From Chitinophaga pinensis (GTDB lineage Bacteria > Bacteroidota > Bacteroidia > Flavobacteriales_D > Crocinitomicaceae): a stretch of DNA of 64,000 nt. The stretch is from contig CAMDNE010000001.1 of NCBI GenBank assembly GCA_945902745.1, positions 356,469-420,468 on the forward strand, read 5' to 3'. This document shows, one piece after another, positions 1 through 8,473 of the stretch. How positions within the stretch are numbered: the first letter of the stretch is position 1; every line of letters begins with the position of its first letter. The notes under the pieces are model-generated. The model was given only the letters and a program-made list of their open reading frames with translations. It had not been told where the DNA came from and made no database searches. Position numbers and translations under genes: made by a program.

Positions 1-824
1 TAAATAGGGTAGGTGCCAGTATCTGTTCGTTTTGAAAGTTCCGAATAATGCACATCACCAGAGATAAAAAACACACCATTTGCTTTTGTTGAATTAATCA
101 AGTTAAACATGCGTTCTTGTTCTCTCGGGAAATTCGCCCACGTTTCATAACCATTGAATTGCGTTGCAAATTGCGTACTTGAACCGATAATTCTCACATC
201 AGCAGGTTTCACTAATTCTGTTTCCAACCATTTCCATTGCATCTCACCTAAAAAAGTAGAATCGGGTGTTTGAATTGGCGAATAATCTAATTCATATTTA
301 TAAAGCGAATCAGTTTTCAAAGAACCGTCATACGGCAACAAATCATCTCGAAATGTTCGGTTGTCTAAAAGTATAATTTGAAGTATTTTTCCGTCAACGT
401 GGTAAATATAAGAAGTGTATATTCCTTCGTGTTTTCTGCGTTCAGAATTCTTTGGTTCATGGAAAAATTTTAAAAATATTTTCTTGGATTCTTTTTTCTT
501 TTCATAATGTCTTCCAACATCGTTCATCCCATAATCATGGTCATCCCAAGTTGCAAGAATTGGAGTACTTTCTTTTAATTTTTTGTATTCTGCTTTCTTT
601 CCTAACTTCTTATATTTTTTTTTCATCAAGCCCATGTTCTTTGTATCGGCGTAAATGTTGTCACCTAAAAAAATAAATAAGTCTGGATGATGCGTTGGAA
701 TTAAATTAAAAATAGGAGTTGGTTTATCTTGATGAGCACAGGAACCAAAGGCAATTGAAGTGATTGTATCTTGAGAAAAGCATGTGCTAAAACTTACAAT
801 AAAAAGTGTGGTTAAAAGTTTCAT
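1..824 (-). CDS. PhoD-like alkaline phosphatase / metallophosphatase, C-terminus cut by window edge
   Basis: Reading the minus strand from the ATG at 822-824 gives an open frame that runs off the left edge, so only the N-terminal ~275 residues are present. It starts with a Sec signal peptide (MKLLTTLFIVSFSTCFSQ), then shows the metal-site motifs of the PhoD family in order: FGSCAHQ, FLGDNIYAD, TWDDHDYGMND and, near the edge, SGDVHYSEL. The family are secreted or periplasmic metal-dependent phosphatases and phosphodiesterases; the substrate cannot be told from sequence. The gene stands alone and is divergent from the histidine kinase at 943. The family call is strong; the specific activity is inference. 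Confidence 0.85.
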   Translation of the reverse strand, partial: MKLLTTLFIVSFSTCFSQDTITSIAFGSCAHQDKPTPIFNLIPTHHPDLFIFLGDNIYADTKNMGLMKKKYKKLGKKAEYKKLKESTPILATWDDHDYGMNDVGRHYEKKKESKKIFLKFFHEPKNSERRKHEGIYTSYIYHVDGKILQIILLDNRTFRDDLLPYDGSLKTDSLYKYELDYSPIQTPDSTFLGEMQWKWLETELVKPADVRIIGSSTQFATQFNGYETWANFPREQERMFNLINSTKANGVFFISGDVHYSELSKRTDTGTYPI

Positions 825-942
825 AATCCTATTTTTTGATGAAGGTAATTAGAATTTAAGGATGCATTAAAAAAGGGATTAAAAATTAAAGAATTGTTCA
901 TTTTAAAATAATTCAAATACATTTACAAAAAAATAAAATAGA

Positions 943-2136
943 ATGAACTTGTTAAAAGCATTTTACAATATAGGCGTTTATCCGAATCAAGATGCCGCTG
1001 AAATTAAGATGGTTAGAACAATTAATCTTTTAGCAGCCAATACAATCGTTTGCATAATTTTAGCAACCATTTACAGTTATTTTTTTCAAAACAATGAATC
1101 AAGTTTATACACATTACTTTCTTTGCCCTTATTCGCTAGCGGTATTTGTTTGAATGCAAAAAGAAAAATTTTAATGGCTATCACCATTTTATTTCTTTCT
1201 AGTTCTTTTTTACTTGCAATATATTCACTCAGAACGGGAGAAGATGCATATACACATATGTTATTTGTCTTAAATATTATGGGTCTCTCTTTATTGTATC
1301 GAAAGGAGAAAGCGAAACTTTATTTTAATATCAGTTTATATTTCACAATTGCATGCATTCTATTTGTTTTGATATCTTATAAAATGCATTGGTTCTTAGA
1401 TTTTATAGATTCTTCACTGATTGCAAAAGAGCAACGTGAATTGAATTTTTACATTTTATTGGTTTTTGCATTAATTTATTCATTTGTCATTGTTACTAGC
1501 TACCGCCTTCAATATAAGCAAATGCAAGATTCAATAGAAGAACAAACGGTATTACTTGCGGAAGTTAATCACCGCGTTAAAAATAATCTAGCCATAATTA
1601 TTAGTTTGTTAAACATGCAAAAAAATGCAACTAATAATTCAGAAACAAAAAATGCATTACAAGATGTTCATGATCGAATCATGTCTATGGCATTGGTGCA
1701 CCAAAAAATGTATCAAAATAAAAATAAAACATCCATTGAATTAGGAAATTTTATCGCTGATTTAGTTGTTGAAATAAGAAACTCTCTTGATTTAAAAGAG
1801 AACATTATGTATGAAACAATGATTGATTCAGTGCGACTTGACGTGTCAATTGCAATTCCTATTGGATTAATATTGAATGAATTAATAACCAATTCGATCA
1901 AACATGCTTTTCATGAGGTTGAAAAACCAAATATTTCAATCACGCTTACCAAGAAAGATGGTTTAATTGAATTAGTGATGAAGGATAATGGAATGGGCAC
2001 AACGCTAGAAAATTTAAATCAGAATACCGGAATAGGAATGAGTTTGATTCAATCATTGGTTGATCAAATAGAAGGTAAGTATTCATTTGAAGTAATCAAT
2101 GGCGTGTCTTTCAAATTGATTTTCCCTTATAAATAA
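943..2136 (+). CDS. membrane sensor histidine kinase, HisKA_2 type
   Basis: The N-terminal ~190 residues contain about six hydrophobic segments, so the sensor part sits in the membrane. A short coiled linker leads to an H-box of the HisKA_2 family, EVNHRVKNNLAIIISLL, with the phosphoacceptor His near residue 210. The ATPase domain follows with the N-box LILNELITNSIKHAF (about 310) and G-boxes DNGMGT and NTGIGMSLI. No receiver-encoding gene is adjacent, so this is an orphan kinase whose partner is elsewhere. Divergent from the phosphatase at 824; the signal is unknown. Confidence 0.88.
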   Translation: MNLLKAFYNIGVYPNQDAAEIKMVRTINLLAANTIVCIILATIYSYFFQNNESSLYTLLSLPLFASGICLNAKRKILMAITILFLSSSFLLAIYSLRTGEDAYTHMLFVLNIMGLSLLYRKEKAKLYFNISLYFTIACILFVLISYKMHWFLDFIDSSLIAKEQRELNFYILLVFALIYSFVIVTSYRLQYKQMQDSIEEQTVLLAEVNHRVKNNLAIIISLLNMQKNATNNSETKNALQDVHDRIMSMALVHQKMYQNKNKTSIELGNFIADLVVEIRNSLDLKENIMYETMIDSVRLDVSIAIPIGLILNELITNSIKHAFHEVEKPNISITLTKKDGLIELVMKDNGMGTTLENLNQNTGIGMSLIQSLVDQIEGKYSFEVINGVSFKLIFPYK

Positions 2137-2149
2137 GTGTGCTTGCAAT

Positions 2150-2533
2150 ATGACACCAATAAATCTTTGTCCTTGTGGAAGTAATAACAGCTATGCAGCT
2201 TGTTGTGAATTAATTATCGATGGAAAGAAAATTGCGCAAACAGCTGAAGAATTAATGCGTTCTCGTTATTCTGCTTACGTCGCTGGACAGATTGATTATT
2301 TGATTGCGACGACCCATTCATCAACACGAAAGAATCACCACCGTAAAGACATCGAAAATTGGTCTAAATCCACAAAATGGGTTGGATTAGAAATTGTTCA
2401 AGCCACAGATACCATGGTGGAATTTAAAGCCAACTTTGAAGGTGAAAATAATTCAATTGAAACACATCATGAAAAATCCACTTTTGTTTTGGAAGGTGGA
2501 AAATGGTATTATGTTGATGGGAAGTTTTATTAA
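2150..2533 (+). CDS. YchJ-like SEC-C motif protein (UPF0225 family)
   Basis: A 127-aa protein beginning with a SEC-C type zinc knuckle (CPCGSNNSYAACC). The YchJ-family central part follows (ELMRSRYSAYVAGQIDYLI) with an NTF2-like fold and a C-terminus ending in GGKWYYVDGKFY. Length and layout match YchJ homologues, whose biochemical role is not established. It starts 14 bp after the histidine kinase stop and could be cotranscribed with it, although no functional link is known. Confidence 0.85.
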   Translation: MTPINLCPCGSNNSYAACCELIIDGKKIAQTAEELMRSRYSAYVAGQIDYLIATTHSSTRKNHHRKDIENWSKSTKWVGLEIVQATDTMVEFKANFEGENNSIETHHEKSTFVLEGGKWYYVDGKFY

Positions 2534-2627
2534 AAACCCACTCATTTTATATTCATACGTAACAATAAATTGTTATAAAGTAGACGATAAAAATCAATTC
2601 TATCCAATTTCAATTAATTGATCTTAC

Positions 2628-2635
2628 TATCTTTG
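2628..2635 (+). promoter_or_regulatory. Bacteroidota -7 box before the serine hydrolase gene
   Basis: TATCTTTG matches the TAnnTTTG -7 consensus and lies 10 bp before the ATG at 2645, so the transcript would have almost no leader. A clear -33 TTTG is not visible at the expected distance. It also argues that the upstream in-frame TTG at 2618 is not the start. Confidence 0.5.
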
Positions 2636-2644
2636 TCGCGGAAA

Positions 2645-3820
2645 ATGAAAAACAACTATTTGCGATATTTCTCTTTTTTTTTGCTGCTCATAGTAGTTTC
2701 TTGTACGACTCAACAAGCAAGAAAAAGGGCGGAATTAAAACGCTTACAACAAAAAGAAGCAATCTCCTATTTACCTGATTTTCCAGCGCCCGATAAAGCA
2801 GATCTTAAAACAAAACAAAAGCAAGTTCTTACTTTTTATAAAGAAGTACTCGACCCTCAAAATTTCAACGGTCAATTTCTGGTAGCCAAAAATGGGAAAG
2901 TACTTTTTATTTGTTCTAAAGGCTATTCGAATATCCGTGAAAAGAAAAAAATGACCTTGAATACGCCTATGCATGTGGCTTCTGTAAGTAAGGTTGCTAC
3001 AGCTTTGGCTATTTTGAGATTGGTCAGTAAAAAACAGATTTTCCTCGATTCAGATGTTCGTTGGTATTTACCAGATTTGCCGTATAAAGGAATAACTGTT
3101 CGAATGTTATTGAATCACCGCAGTGGAATTCCATATTACGGATATTTTACCTTCAAAACATGGCATTTAGGCAAAACATTGTATAATAGAAATGTACTAA
3201 AACTATTAAATAAGTATAAGTTCCCGTTGAACTTTCCGCCCGACACAAAATTCGCATACAGCAATACGAATTATGCTTTGTTGGCATTGATTATTGAAAA
3301 AGTAACCGATCAATCGTTTCCTCAAGCAATGAAAACGTTGGTTTTCGAACCGTTGAAAATGAAGAATACGTTTATTTTGGATCGTTCAACAGATCTTTCT
3401 AAAATCTGCCAATCCTATAACGCTAGCAAACGGCTAGAGGAATTTGATTATTTGGACGCTGTTTATGGCGACAAAAACATGTATACGACAGCGTTGGATT
3501 TATTGCAAATGGATAAAGGAACCTATTCCGAAAACTTCCTGCCAGATTCATTGCGAAAGCAGATGTTTAAAGGTTATTCATACGAGCATCCAGGAAAAAG
3601 TAATTATGGATTAGGAATGCGTTTGAAAGAAGAAGTGGGGAAGGATACCTATTTTTTTCATTCAGGATGGTGGCACGGGAATACCGCTTGTTATGCCACT
3701 TTAAGAAACGATACCATTTGTATTATTGCTTTGTCTAACGTATATTCGAAGAGGGTTTGGAGCGTAAATCGTTTAGCCATGAATTTCGGGAATTACCCTT
3801 TTCAATTTCAGTTTGAATAA
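2645..3820 (+). CDS. beta-lactamase-family serine hydrolase, lipoprotein
   Basis: I choose ATG 2645 over the in-frame TTG at 2618 because it gives a clean lipoprotein signal (MKNNYLRYFSFFLLLIVVSC, lipobox ending at Cys20) and follows a -7 promoter box. The mature part has the class C beta-lactamase / DD-peptidase layout: SVSK (Ser113-Lys116) as the SxxK nucleophile motif, YSN at 205-207 as the YxN motif, and HSGWWHG near 339 in the place of the KTG-type motif. Members of this family hydrolyse peptidoglycan peptides, esters or lactams; the substrate here is unknown. A cell-envelope location is expected. Confidence 0.87.
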   Translation: MKNNYLRYFSFFLLLIVVSCTTQQARKRAELKRLQQKEAISYLPDFPAPDKADLKTKQKQVLTFYKEVLDPQNFNGQFLVAKNGKVLFICSKGYSNIREKKKMTLNTPMHVASVSKVATALAILRLVSKKQIFLDSDVRWYLPDLPYKGITVRMLLNHRSGIPYYGYFTFKTWHLGKTLYNRNVLKLLNKYKFPLNFPPDTKFAYSNTNYALLALIIEKVTDQSFPQAMKTLVFEPLKMKNTFILDRSTDLSKICQSYNASKRLEEFDYLDAVYGDKNMYTTALDLLQMDKGTYSENFLPDSLRKQMFKGYSYEHPGKSNYGLGMRLKEEVGKDTYFFHSGWWHGNTACYATLRNDTICIIALSNVYSKRVWSVNRLAMNFGNYPFQFQFE

Positions 3821-3832
3821 AACTTCCATTAT

Positions 3833-4186
3833 ATGAGTAGACTAATTTCCATGTTGCGTTTGAAATGTCCTAAATGCTCAAAAGGAGATTTATTTGTCAC
3901 CAAAGGATTGTTTCGGTATTCACGAATGTTGGATATGCCAGAGAAATGTTCTTCTTGTGGTCAAGTCTATTGCATCGAACCAGGTTTTTGGTTGGGATCA
4001 TTGTGGACGAGTTATCCTATTATTATACTCACTGAATTACCGTTTCTTTTGTGTGCCTTATTGATTGATTCGGTTAACCCAGCATGGTTTTTTGGAGGAA
4101 TGTTAATCGCTTTTGTCCTTATTTATCCTGTTATGTTGCGCCTTGGTCGATCCATTTGGATTCATTTGAATATTCGGAAACTTTGA
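3833..4186 (+). CDS. DUF983 family membrane protein
   Basis: A 117-aa protein with two zinc-binding CxxC pairs (CPKCSKGDLF and CSSCGQVY), the family signature IEPGFWLGSLW, then two hydrophobic segments. This is the DUF983 layout, common in Bacteroidota and Alphaproteobacteria, with no assigned function. It begins 12 bp after the serine hydrolase and is probably cotranscribed with it. Confidence 0.87.
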   Translation: MSRLISMLRLKCPKCSKGDLFVTKGLFRYSRMLDMPEKCSSCGQVYCIEPGFWLGSLWTSYPIIILTELPFLLCALLIDSVNPAWFFGGMLIAFVLIYPVMLRLGRSIWIHLNIRKL

Positions 4187-4353
4187 ATTGAGTGTTGAGT
4201 GCAAAGTGTTGAGTTAAAAGATCAGAATGGAAATCGTTTTTGTCCTTTACAAATAAACTGTTATTTCACTCATAACTCATCGTTCATCACTTTTATCAAC
4301 TATCAGTTTTCAGATATTAACTTTCATTTACAAAATATCCGCTCTTTTATGAC

Positions 4354-4361
4354 TACCTTTG
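4354..4361 (+). promoter_or_regulatory. -7 promoter box of ssrA
   Basis: TACCTTTG fits TAnnTTTG and lies 12 nt before the first base of the tmRNA acceptor stem, the spacing expected for a primary transcript trimmed by RNase P. Confidence 0.5.
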
Positions 4362-4373
4362 TACTAGTTCTTT

Positions 4374-4773
4374 GGGGCCGTATTTGGATTTGACAGCGGT
4401 AGCGGTTGTCAAGTGTCAGCATGCAGAGGGTTGTAGTGAACCTCTATAATATCTTGCTGCAAACTATAATTGACAACACGTCATACGCACTTGCTGCTTA
4501 ATTAACTGAATGTTAATTGGCTTAATCTCTCCGAAGTATAGTAGGTCAGACAAGTACTCTTTTCAAGCCTCTGCCCATTAGGTTTGATTTTTAAGAGTTC
4601 ATCATTTTGGGCTGGCAAGCGTAATCATTTTAAGCACTTGTAAGATTTAAGAATGTAAGCTATGGGTTTGGGTGTTCTTGTCCGTTCCACAGTCGAAAAC
4701 TAATCAAGAAATAAGCATGTAGAAAGCTTGAAAATTCATCGTTTGGACGAGGGTTCGAACCCCTCCGGCTCCA
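4374..4773 (+). ncRNA. ssrA: transfer-messenger RNA (tmRNA)
   Basis: The 5' end GGGGCCG (4374-4380) pairs with CGGCTCC (4766-4772) to form the acceptor stem, followed by discriminator A4773. The T-arm GAGGGTTCGAACCCCTC precedes it, as in every tmRNA. The encoded tag reads DNTSYALAA (4472-4498) with TAA at 4499-4501; the GAC at 4472 as resume codon is inferred. The terminal CCA is not encoded. tmRNA with SmpB frees stalled ribosomes and tags the nascent chain for proteolysis. Confidence 0.95.
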
Positions 4774-5044
4774 CAATCAGCTATTAAAAAGGAAACAGAA
4801 ATGGTTCCTTTTTTTGTTTCATAAAATTGCAAGGAGGGGTGAGAAGCAAGGTGCCGATGTATATTTTCAAGAGAAGAATGATCGTAGAAAATAACCTTCG
4901 GTGATCCCCTCCGGCTCCACAATCAGCTATTAAAAAGGAAACAGAAATGGTTCCTTTTTTTGTTTCATAAAATTGCAATGAGGGGTGAGAAGCAAAATGC
5001 CGATGTATATTTTCAAGAGAAGAATGATCGTAGAAAATAACCTT
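4760..5044 (+). repeat. tandem duplication (period 146 bp) of the ssrA 3' end plus terminator
   Basis: The stretch beginning at the T-arm/acceptor end of ssrA (CCCCTCCGGCTCCACA, from 4760) recurs at 4906 with a 146-bp offset. The two copies stay nearly identical through CCTT at 4895-4898 and 5041-5044, with only a few mismatches. Each copy carries the 3' acceptor half of ssrA and a terminator-like hairpin. Because tmRNA 3' ends are frequent integrase targets, an attachment-site origin was considered; a simple tandem duplication explains the data equally well. Confidence 0.85.
4786..4815 (+). terminator. rho-independent terminator of ssrA
   Basis: AAAAAGGAA (4786-4794) pairs with TTCCTTTTT (from 4805) around a ~10-nt loop and ends in a T run, 13 nt after the tmRNA 3' end. 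A second copy lies 146 bp downstream (4932-4961) within the tandem duplication. Confidence 0.7.
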
Positions 5045-5439
5045 GAGGTTTTCGATGTTTAAAAGTAGTTCGATACACCCATCAATTTTGGATTCAATAG
5101 TTAGTAAAGTGTTACTTAATTTATTCAATTCTCTTGTTGAATTTGTAGTAGATGTTTCGATTTCGATTTAAAGTTTGTACGGATTTATTCATTTTCGAAG
5201 AATAGTTTGTAAAGAAAAGGCACAAATCGAACTGCTATTCTTTTGGACTTTTTGAATAACAATGAATAGTGAAGATTTAGTTTCCAGATTTAAATGGATT
5301 CTGCTTATACTAATGAACACAAAAATGAATATCTACGAAAGACCGAAGCTGAAATATCAATTTTTAAATGGATTAAAACTGGGTGTTACAGAAATAGAAG
5401 ACATCCATCCTTGAACTACAAAACACAAAAGAGCTTGAA
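5045..5439. other. non-coding stretch between the ssrA repeat and the T9SS protein gene
   Basis: About 395 bp with no convincing gene. A short minus-strand frame (roughly 5150 down into the repeat) could be a decayed gene end, but it runs antisense through the ssrA terminator repeat and changes frame between the two copies. I see no RNA gene or strong promoter here. Confidence 0.5.
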
Positions 5440-6504
5440 TTAGAGTATGGTGAACTTTCCTCGAAATAAGCCTTTTGACGTTAGTATTGAGTACAAATAT
5501 TCGCCAGTAGGTAAATTATCTTCCTTCAAATGAATGCTGTTCACGCCTTTTTCCTGGTAGGAAGCTGTGCGCTTCAAAATGGATGTTCCATCTAAACCAT
5601 AAATAATAAATTCGACTTGAGAAGATTCACCAAGCGTATAGGATATTGTTCCATCGCTGTTCCCTGGGTTAGGATAGACATCAAGAGTAAAATCATCAAC
5701 GTTTTCTGAAAGAGCTAAGCTAGAACCTAGAAAATGAAAAGTAACTGTATTGTTTGACGAATTAGGGACAGCAAGTGTATCATTTAGCGTGTTATAATAA
5801 ATGTCGGCTGGATTGTTCAATCCTGTGACAACAGATCCAAGTGAAACAAATGAATTATCGAACTTGTTAATCGATTGTGTATTCCATGCAGAAACAAAGT
5901 AATTCCCTGCCGCATCTTTTCCAATTCCGTCACAATTCCCTAAACTCGTTGGGGTAATTGTAGAAACTGTAGAGTCAATTAGACTGACGGCTTTAATTGC
6001 GGAACTCGCACCCCAATTAACAAAAATTAGTCTGTTATTTACTCCGTCGTACCACATACCATTTGGCGTTGAAACCGTATTCGCGACCATTACATTAAAA
6101 GCCTCCGTAACGGTATTAATTCTATATATCTGTTTGGCGGTGAAATCGCTTACAAACAAAAATTGTGAGCCATCACTTGTCACACCATTTAAAAAGGTTG
6201 CGCCAACATTGATATTATTTACAAGAGCGCCTGTCGTTAAATCATAGCTTTTCATCCTGCCACCATCGCAAACCCATAATTTACTACCTAGAATTTCTAA
6301 TCCAGCAGGACTCGTCACATTAGAAGTAAATAGAGTTGGTGCTTGTCCTGGAATTACGGATTGAATGCTTTTTACTGCACCCCGATTAGAAACAAGGTAT
6401 CTTCCGTTGGCAACATCGTATTCCACACTCTCAGGGCTACTGAAGGATTGCGCGAAAAGAGAAGAAACGGAAAAACAAAAAACGAGCGTAAAAATTGATT
6501 TCAT
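5440..6504 (-). CDS. secreted beta-propeller protein with type IX secretion sorting domain
   Basis: It has a Sec signal peptide (MKSIFTLVFCFSVSSLFAQ). A ~240-residue repeat region reads like an NHL/SMP-30-type propeller (ESVEYDVANGRYLVSNRG, PAGLEILGSKLWVCDGG, PNGMWYDGVNNRLIFVNW). A C-terminal Por-type sorting domain starts at DVYPNPGNSDG and ends GLFRGKFTIL. T9SS CTD proteins cross the outer membrane and are anchored or released at the surface. An enzymatic role for the propeller is not shown. Monocistronic, with the opposite orientation to its neighbours. Confidence 0.85.
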   Translation of the reverse strand: MKSIFTLVFCFSVSSLFAQSFSSPESVEYDVANGRYLVSNRGAVKSIQSVIPGQAPTLFTSNVTSPAGLEILGSKLWVCDGGRMKSYDLTTGALVNNINVGATFLNGVTSDGSQFLFVSDFTAKQIYRINTVTEAFNVMVANTVSTPNGMWYDGVNNRLIFVNWGASSAIKAVSLIDSTVSTITPTSLGNCDGIGKDAAGNYFVSAWNTQSINKFDNSFVSLGSVVTGLNNPADIYYNTLNDTLAVPNSSNNTVTFHFLGSSLALSENVDDFTLDVYPNPGNSDGTISYTLGESSQVEFIIYGLDGTSILKRTASYQEKGVNSIHLKEDNLPTGEYLYSILTSKGLFRGKFTIL

Positions 6505-6603
6505 GTAATTAATTTAGCTTGATAAAGCTAGTAATAAACAGTCAATAAGTACAGATTCTTTCTGTTTTTATTAAATCGCGTCTGTAGTTTAATGCTCTAC
6601 TAG

Positions 6604-6661
6604 TCGAAGGACATCGAAGGTCATCGAAGAACATTGGAGGTCATCGAAGGAGAACGAAGGT
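6604..6661 (+). repeat. imperfect short tandem repeats (CATCGAAGG-like)
   Basis: Several imperfect copies of a ~10-12 bp unit (ACATCGAAGGT and variants) lie head to tail directly before the left 42-bp inverted repeat. A shorter related run (GACGTCGAAGGACGTCGAG, near 7703-7722) follows the right inverted repeat. Confidence 0.6.
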
Positions 6662-6703
6662 CATCGAGCTGGACTCCCCTGAGCTTATCGAAGGGTCGAG
6701 ATG
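6662..6703 (+). repeat. left inverted repeat flanking the BRO-N gene
   Basis: This 42-bp sequence (CATCGAGCTGGACTCCCCTG...) is the reverse complement of 7643-7684 with 40 of 42 positions matching. Its core CCCTGAGCTTATCGAAGGG resembles the dispersed palindromic CTTCGA..GCTCAGG repeats found intergenically in many bacterial genomes. Confidence 0.85.
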
Positions 6704-6792
6704 CCCGTTTTACATTTTGTTTAGAACTTCATTCTTCAAATTTTCAGAGTCAAAAAAGTTTTAGTTAACTTAGAAGTCATAAGAAAAATAGA

Positions 6793-7635
6793 ATGGACAA
6801 AAAGGAAGCAATAAAAATATTTGATGAACAATCAGTTAGAACACTTTGGGATATTGACCATGAGAAATGGTATATTTCAATAGTTGATGTGATTGCTATT
6901 TTGACGGATAGTCCTAATCCTCAAGTTTATTGGCGTGTTCTGAAAAAACGTTTAAAAGATGAAGGAAATGAAACCGTTACAAATTGTAACGGTTTGAAAA
7001 TGCAAGCTCCAGATGGAAAAATGCGTTTGACCGATGTCGCTGATACAGAACAATTATTTCGATTGATCCAATCCATTCCTTCTCCCAAAGCTGAGCCATT
7101 TAAAATGTGGTTGGCTCAAGTGGCAGCGGAACGATTGGACGAAATGCAGGATCCTGAATTAACCATTGATCGAGCATTGGAAGATTATGTGCGTTTAGGA
7201 TATTCGGAAAATTGGATCAACCAACGTTTAAAAAGCATTGAAATTCGTAAAGAACTGACAGATGAATGGAAAAAAAGAGGATTGGAAGAAGGCGTTCAAT
7301 TTGCAACATTGACTGACATCATTACTAAAACATGGTCTGGAAATACCACTAAAGAATATAAAATTCTCAAAGGTTTAAAGAAAGAAAACTTGCGAGACAA
7401 TATGACGAATACTGAATTGATTTTAAACATGCTAGCAGAAGCTTCAACCAAAGATATTTCACAGGCAACAAGTCCAGAGACTTTTACGGAAAGCCAAAAA
7501 GTTGCGAAGCAAGGTGGAAATGTCGCTAAAGTTGCTTTGAAAGAACTTGAATCCAAAACCGGCAAAAAAGTGGTGAGTGGGTTAAATGCAAAAGATATGT
7601 TGGTTTCAAAAGATCCTAAAAAGTTTAACAAGTAA
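6793..7635 (+). CDS. BRO-N domain protein (DinD / phage antirepressor-like)
   Basis: 280 aa. The N-terminal ~110 residues form a BRO-N domain (LWDIDHEKWYISIVDVIAIL, YWRVLKKRLK, LTDVADTEQLFRLIQSIPS), known from baculovirus BRO proteins, phage antirepressors and the DNA-damage-inducible DinD. The rest is helical (EDYVRLGYSENWINQRLKSI) and similar to the DinD-like C-terminal half, ending in a lysine-rich tail. The domain usually binds DNA. The gene is isolated and lies between two 42-bp inverted repeats, which suggests that it has moved or is a hot-spot insertion. Confidence 0.8.
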   Translation: MDKKEAIKIFDEQSVRTLWDIDHEKWYISIVDVIAILTDSPNPQVYWRVLKKRLKDEGNETVTNCNGLKMQAPDGKMRLTDVADTEQLFRLIQSIPSPKAEPFKMWLAQVAAERLDEMQDPELTIDRALEDYVRLGYSENWINQRLKSIEIRKELTDEWKKRGLEEGVQFATLTDIITKTWSGNTTKEYKILKGLKKENLRDNMTNTELILNMLAEASTKDISQATSPETFTESQKVAKQGGNVAKVALKELESKTGKKVVSGLNAKDMLVSKDPKKFNK

Positions 7636-7642
7636 GCGCTTC

Positions 7643-7684
7643 CATCTCGACCTTTCGATAAACTCAGGGGAGTCCAGCTCGATG
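7643..7684 (+). repeat. right inverted repeat flanking the BRO-N gene
   Basis: The reverse complement of 6662-6703 with two mismatches. It begins 7 bp after the BRO-N stop codon. The pair encloses about 940 bp and a single gene. Confidence 0.85.
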
Positions 7685-7854
7685 TCCGCTTATATCTCAC
7701 GAGGACGTCGAAGGACGTCGAGCGATAGTCGAGACGCCGATACACTGCATTGTATTTTATTCATAATTTATTAATGTCTTTACCTACATATTCATTAGCA
7801 TAGAGGACAAAGGCATAAAGTCAATTAAACAGGATAATCATTTATTTTAACGAT

Positions 7855-8307
7855 TCAAAGTACTTCCTTTTCTTTCACTCTTTTCTTTTCGTGCAATTTT
7901 TGAGGAACTTCAATTTGTGTTTTACGTTCAACTTTTTTAGATATTAGTTCTTCAAATTGTTCTTCCTTCTTGAATGATTTTTTTACTTTTCTTTTGATTT
8001 TATCATACAGCTTTTCTCCTTTTGTTTTGATAAACCATTTTTCAGGAAATAAGATGAATTTATCATTTAGTTTTTTGACGACATGTTGCTTTCTGCATTT
8101 CCGACAGTAATAATAAACTTCTGAGCTCGTATTAAATTCTATTCCAATATTTAAGACAACATCACATTTTAATTGAATTACATCCTGCACTATAAATTTT
8201 TCAGACTCTTTAAACAAGAGTTGAGGTTTCTTTTTCTGAGTAAAATCTCGAAGATGAACAGTCATTATAGCCATTGCCTCGTCATTTATTTTCCACTTGT
8301 AGCCCAT
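7855..8307 (-). CDS. hypothetical protein with one zinc-knuckle-like CxxC
   Basis: 150 aa, family not recognised. A central YYYCRKCRKQH could be half of a metal site. The C-terminal 60 residues are almost entirely Lys/Glu/Arg (VKKSFKKEEQFEELISKKVE) and probably form a charged helix. The start (ATG 8305-8307) lies 25 bp from a 33-bp palindrome that separates it from the divergent gene at 8474. No function is assigned. Confidence 0.5.
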   Translation of the reverse strand: MGYKWKINDEAMAIMTVHLRDFTQKKKPQLLFKESEKFIVQDVIQLKCDVVLNIGIEFNTSSEVYYYCRKCRKQHVVKKLNDKFILFPEKWFIKTKGEKLYDKIKRKVKKSFKKEEQFEELISKKVERKTQIEVPQKLHEKKRVKEKEVL

Positions 8308-8332
8308 TATATTATTTAATTGAGAATTACAC

Positions 8333-8365
8333 TATAGTTCAAAAGTAACTAACTTTTGAACTATA
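8333..8365. promoter_or_regulatory. 33-bp perfect palindrome (14-bp arms, 5-bp spacer)
   Basis: TATAGTTCAAAAGT (8333-8346) is the exact reverse complement of ACTTTTGAACTATA (8352-8365). It lies between divergent genes (8307 minus, 8474 plus), so it is either an operator for a dimeric regulator or a transcript hairpin. Confidence 0.55.
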
Positions 8366-8473
8366 AATTTCACCTATTAAGTTTGTCTAATCTAGAATCT
8401 GCAACGTTGCACAGAATTTCATTTCAAGGCTAGTTGTCGGAATTTTGTCTCATAACCAATTAAACTATGAGAT

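Noticed and set aside
2618..2644. TTG start for the serine hydrolase, nine codons upstream of ATG 2645
   Set aside because: It spoils the lipoprotein signal peptide and places the start inside the -7 promoter region.
4199..4393. Plus-strand 64-codon frame between the DUF983 gene and ssrA
   Set aside because: It runs into the tmRNA gene and through its promoter, starts without a plausible signal, and has no recognisable protein features.
4704..5128. Two overlapping minus-strand frames of 72 and 114 codons across the ssrA repeat
   Set aside because: They are antisense to ssrA and its duplicated terminator, their similarity comes only from the DNA repeat, and the 146-bp period shifts the frame.
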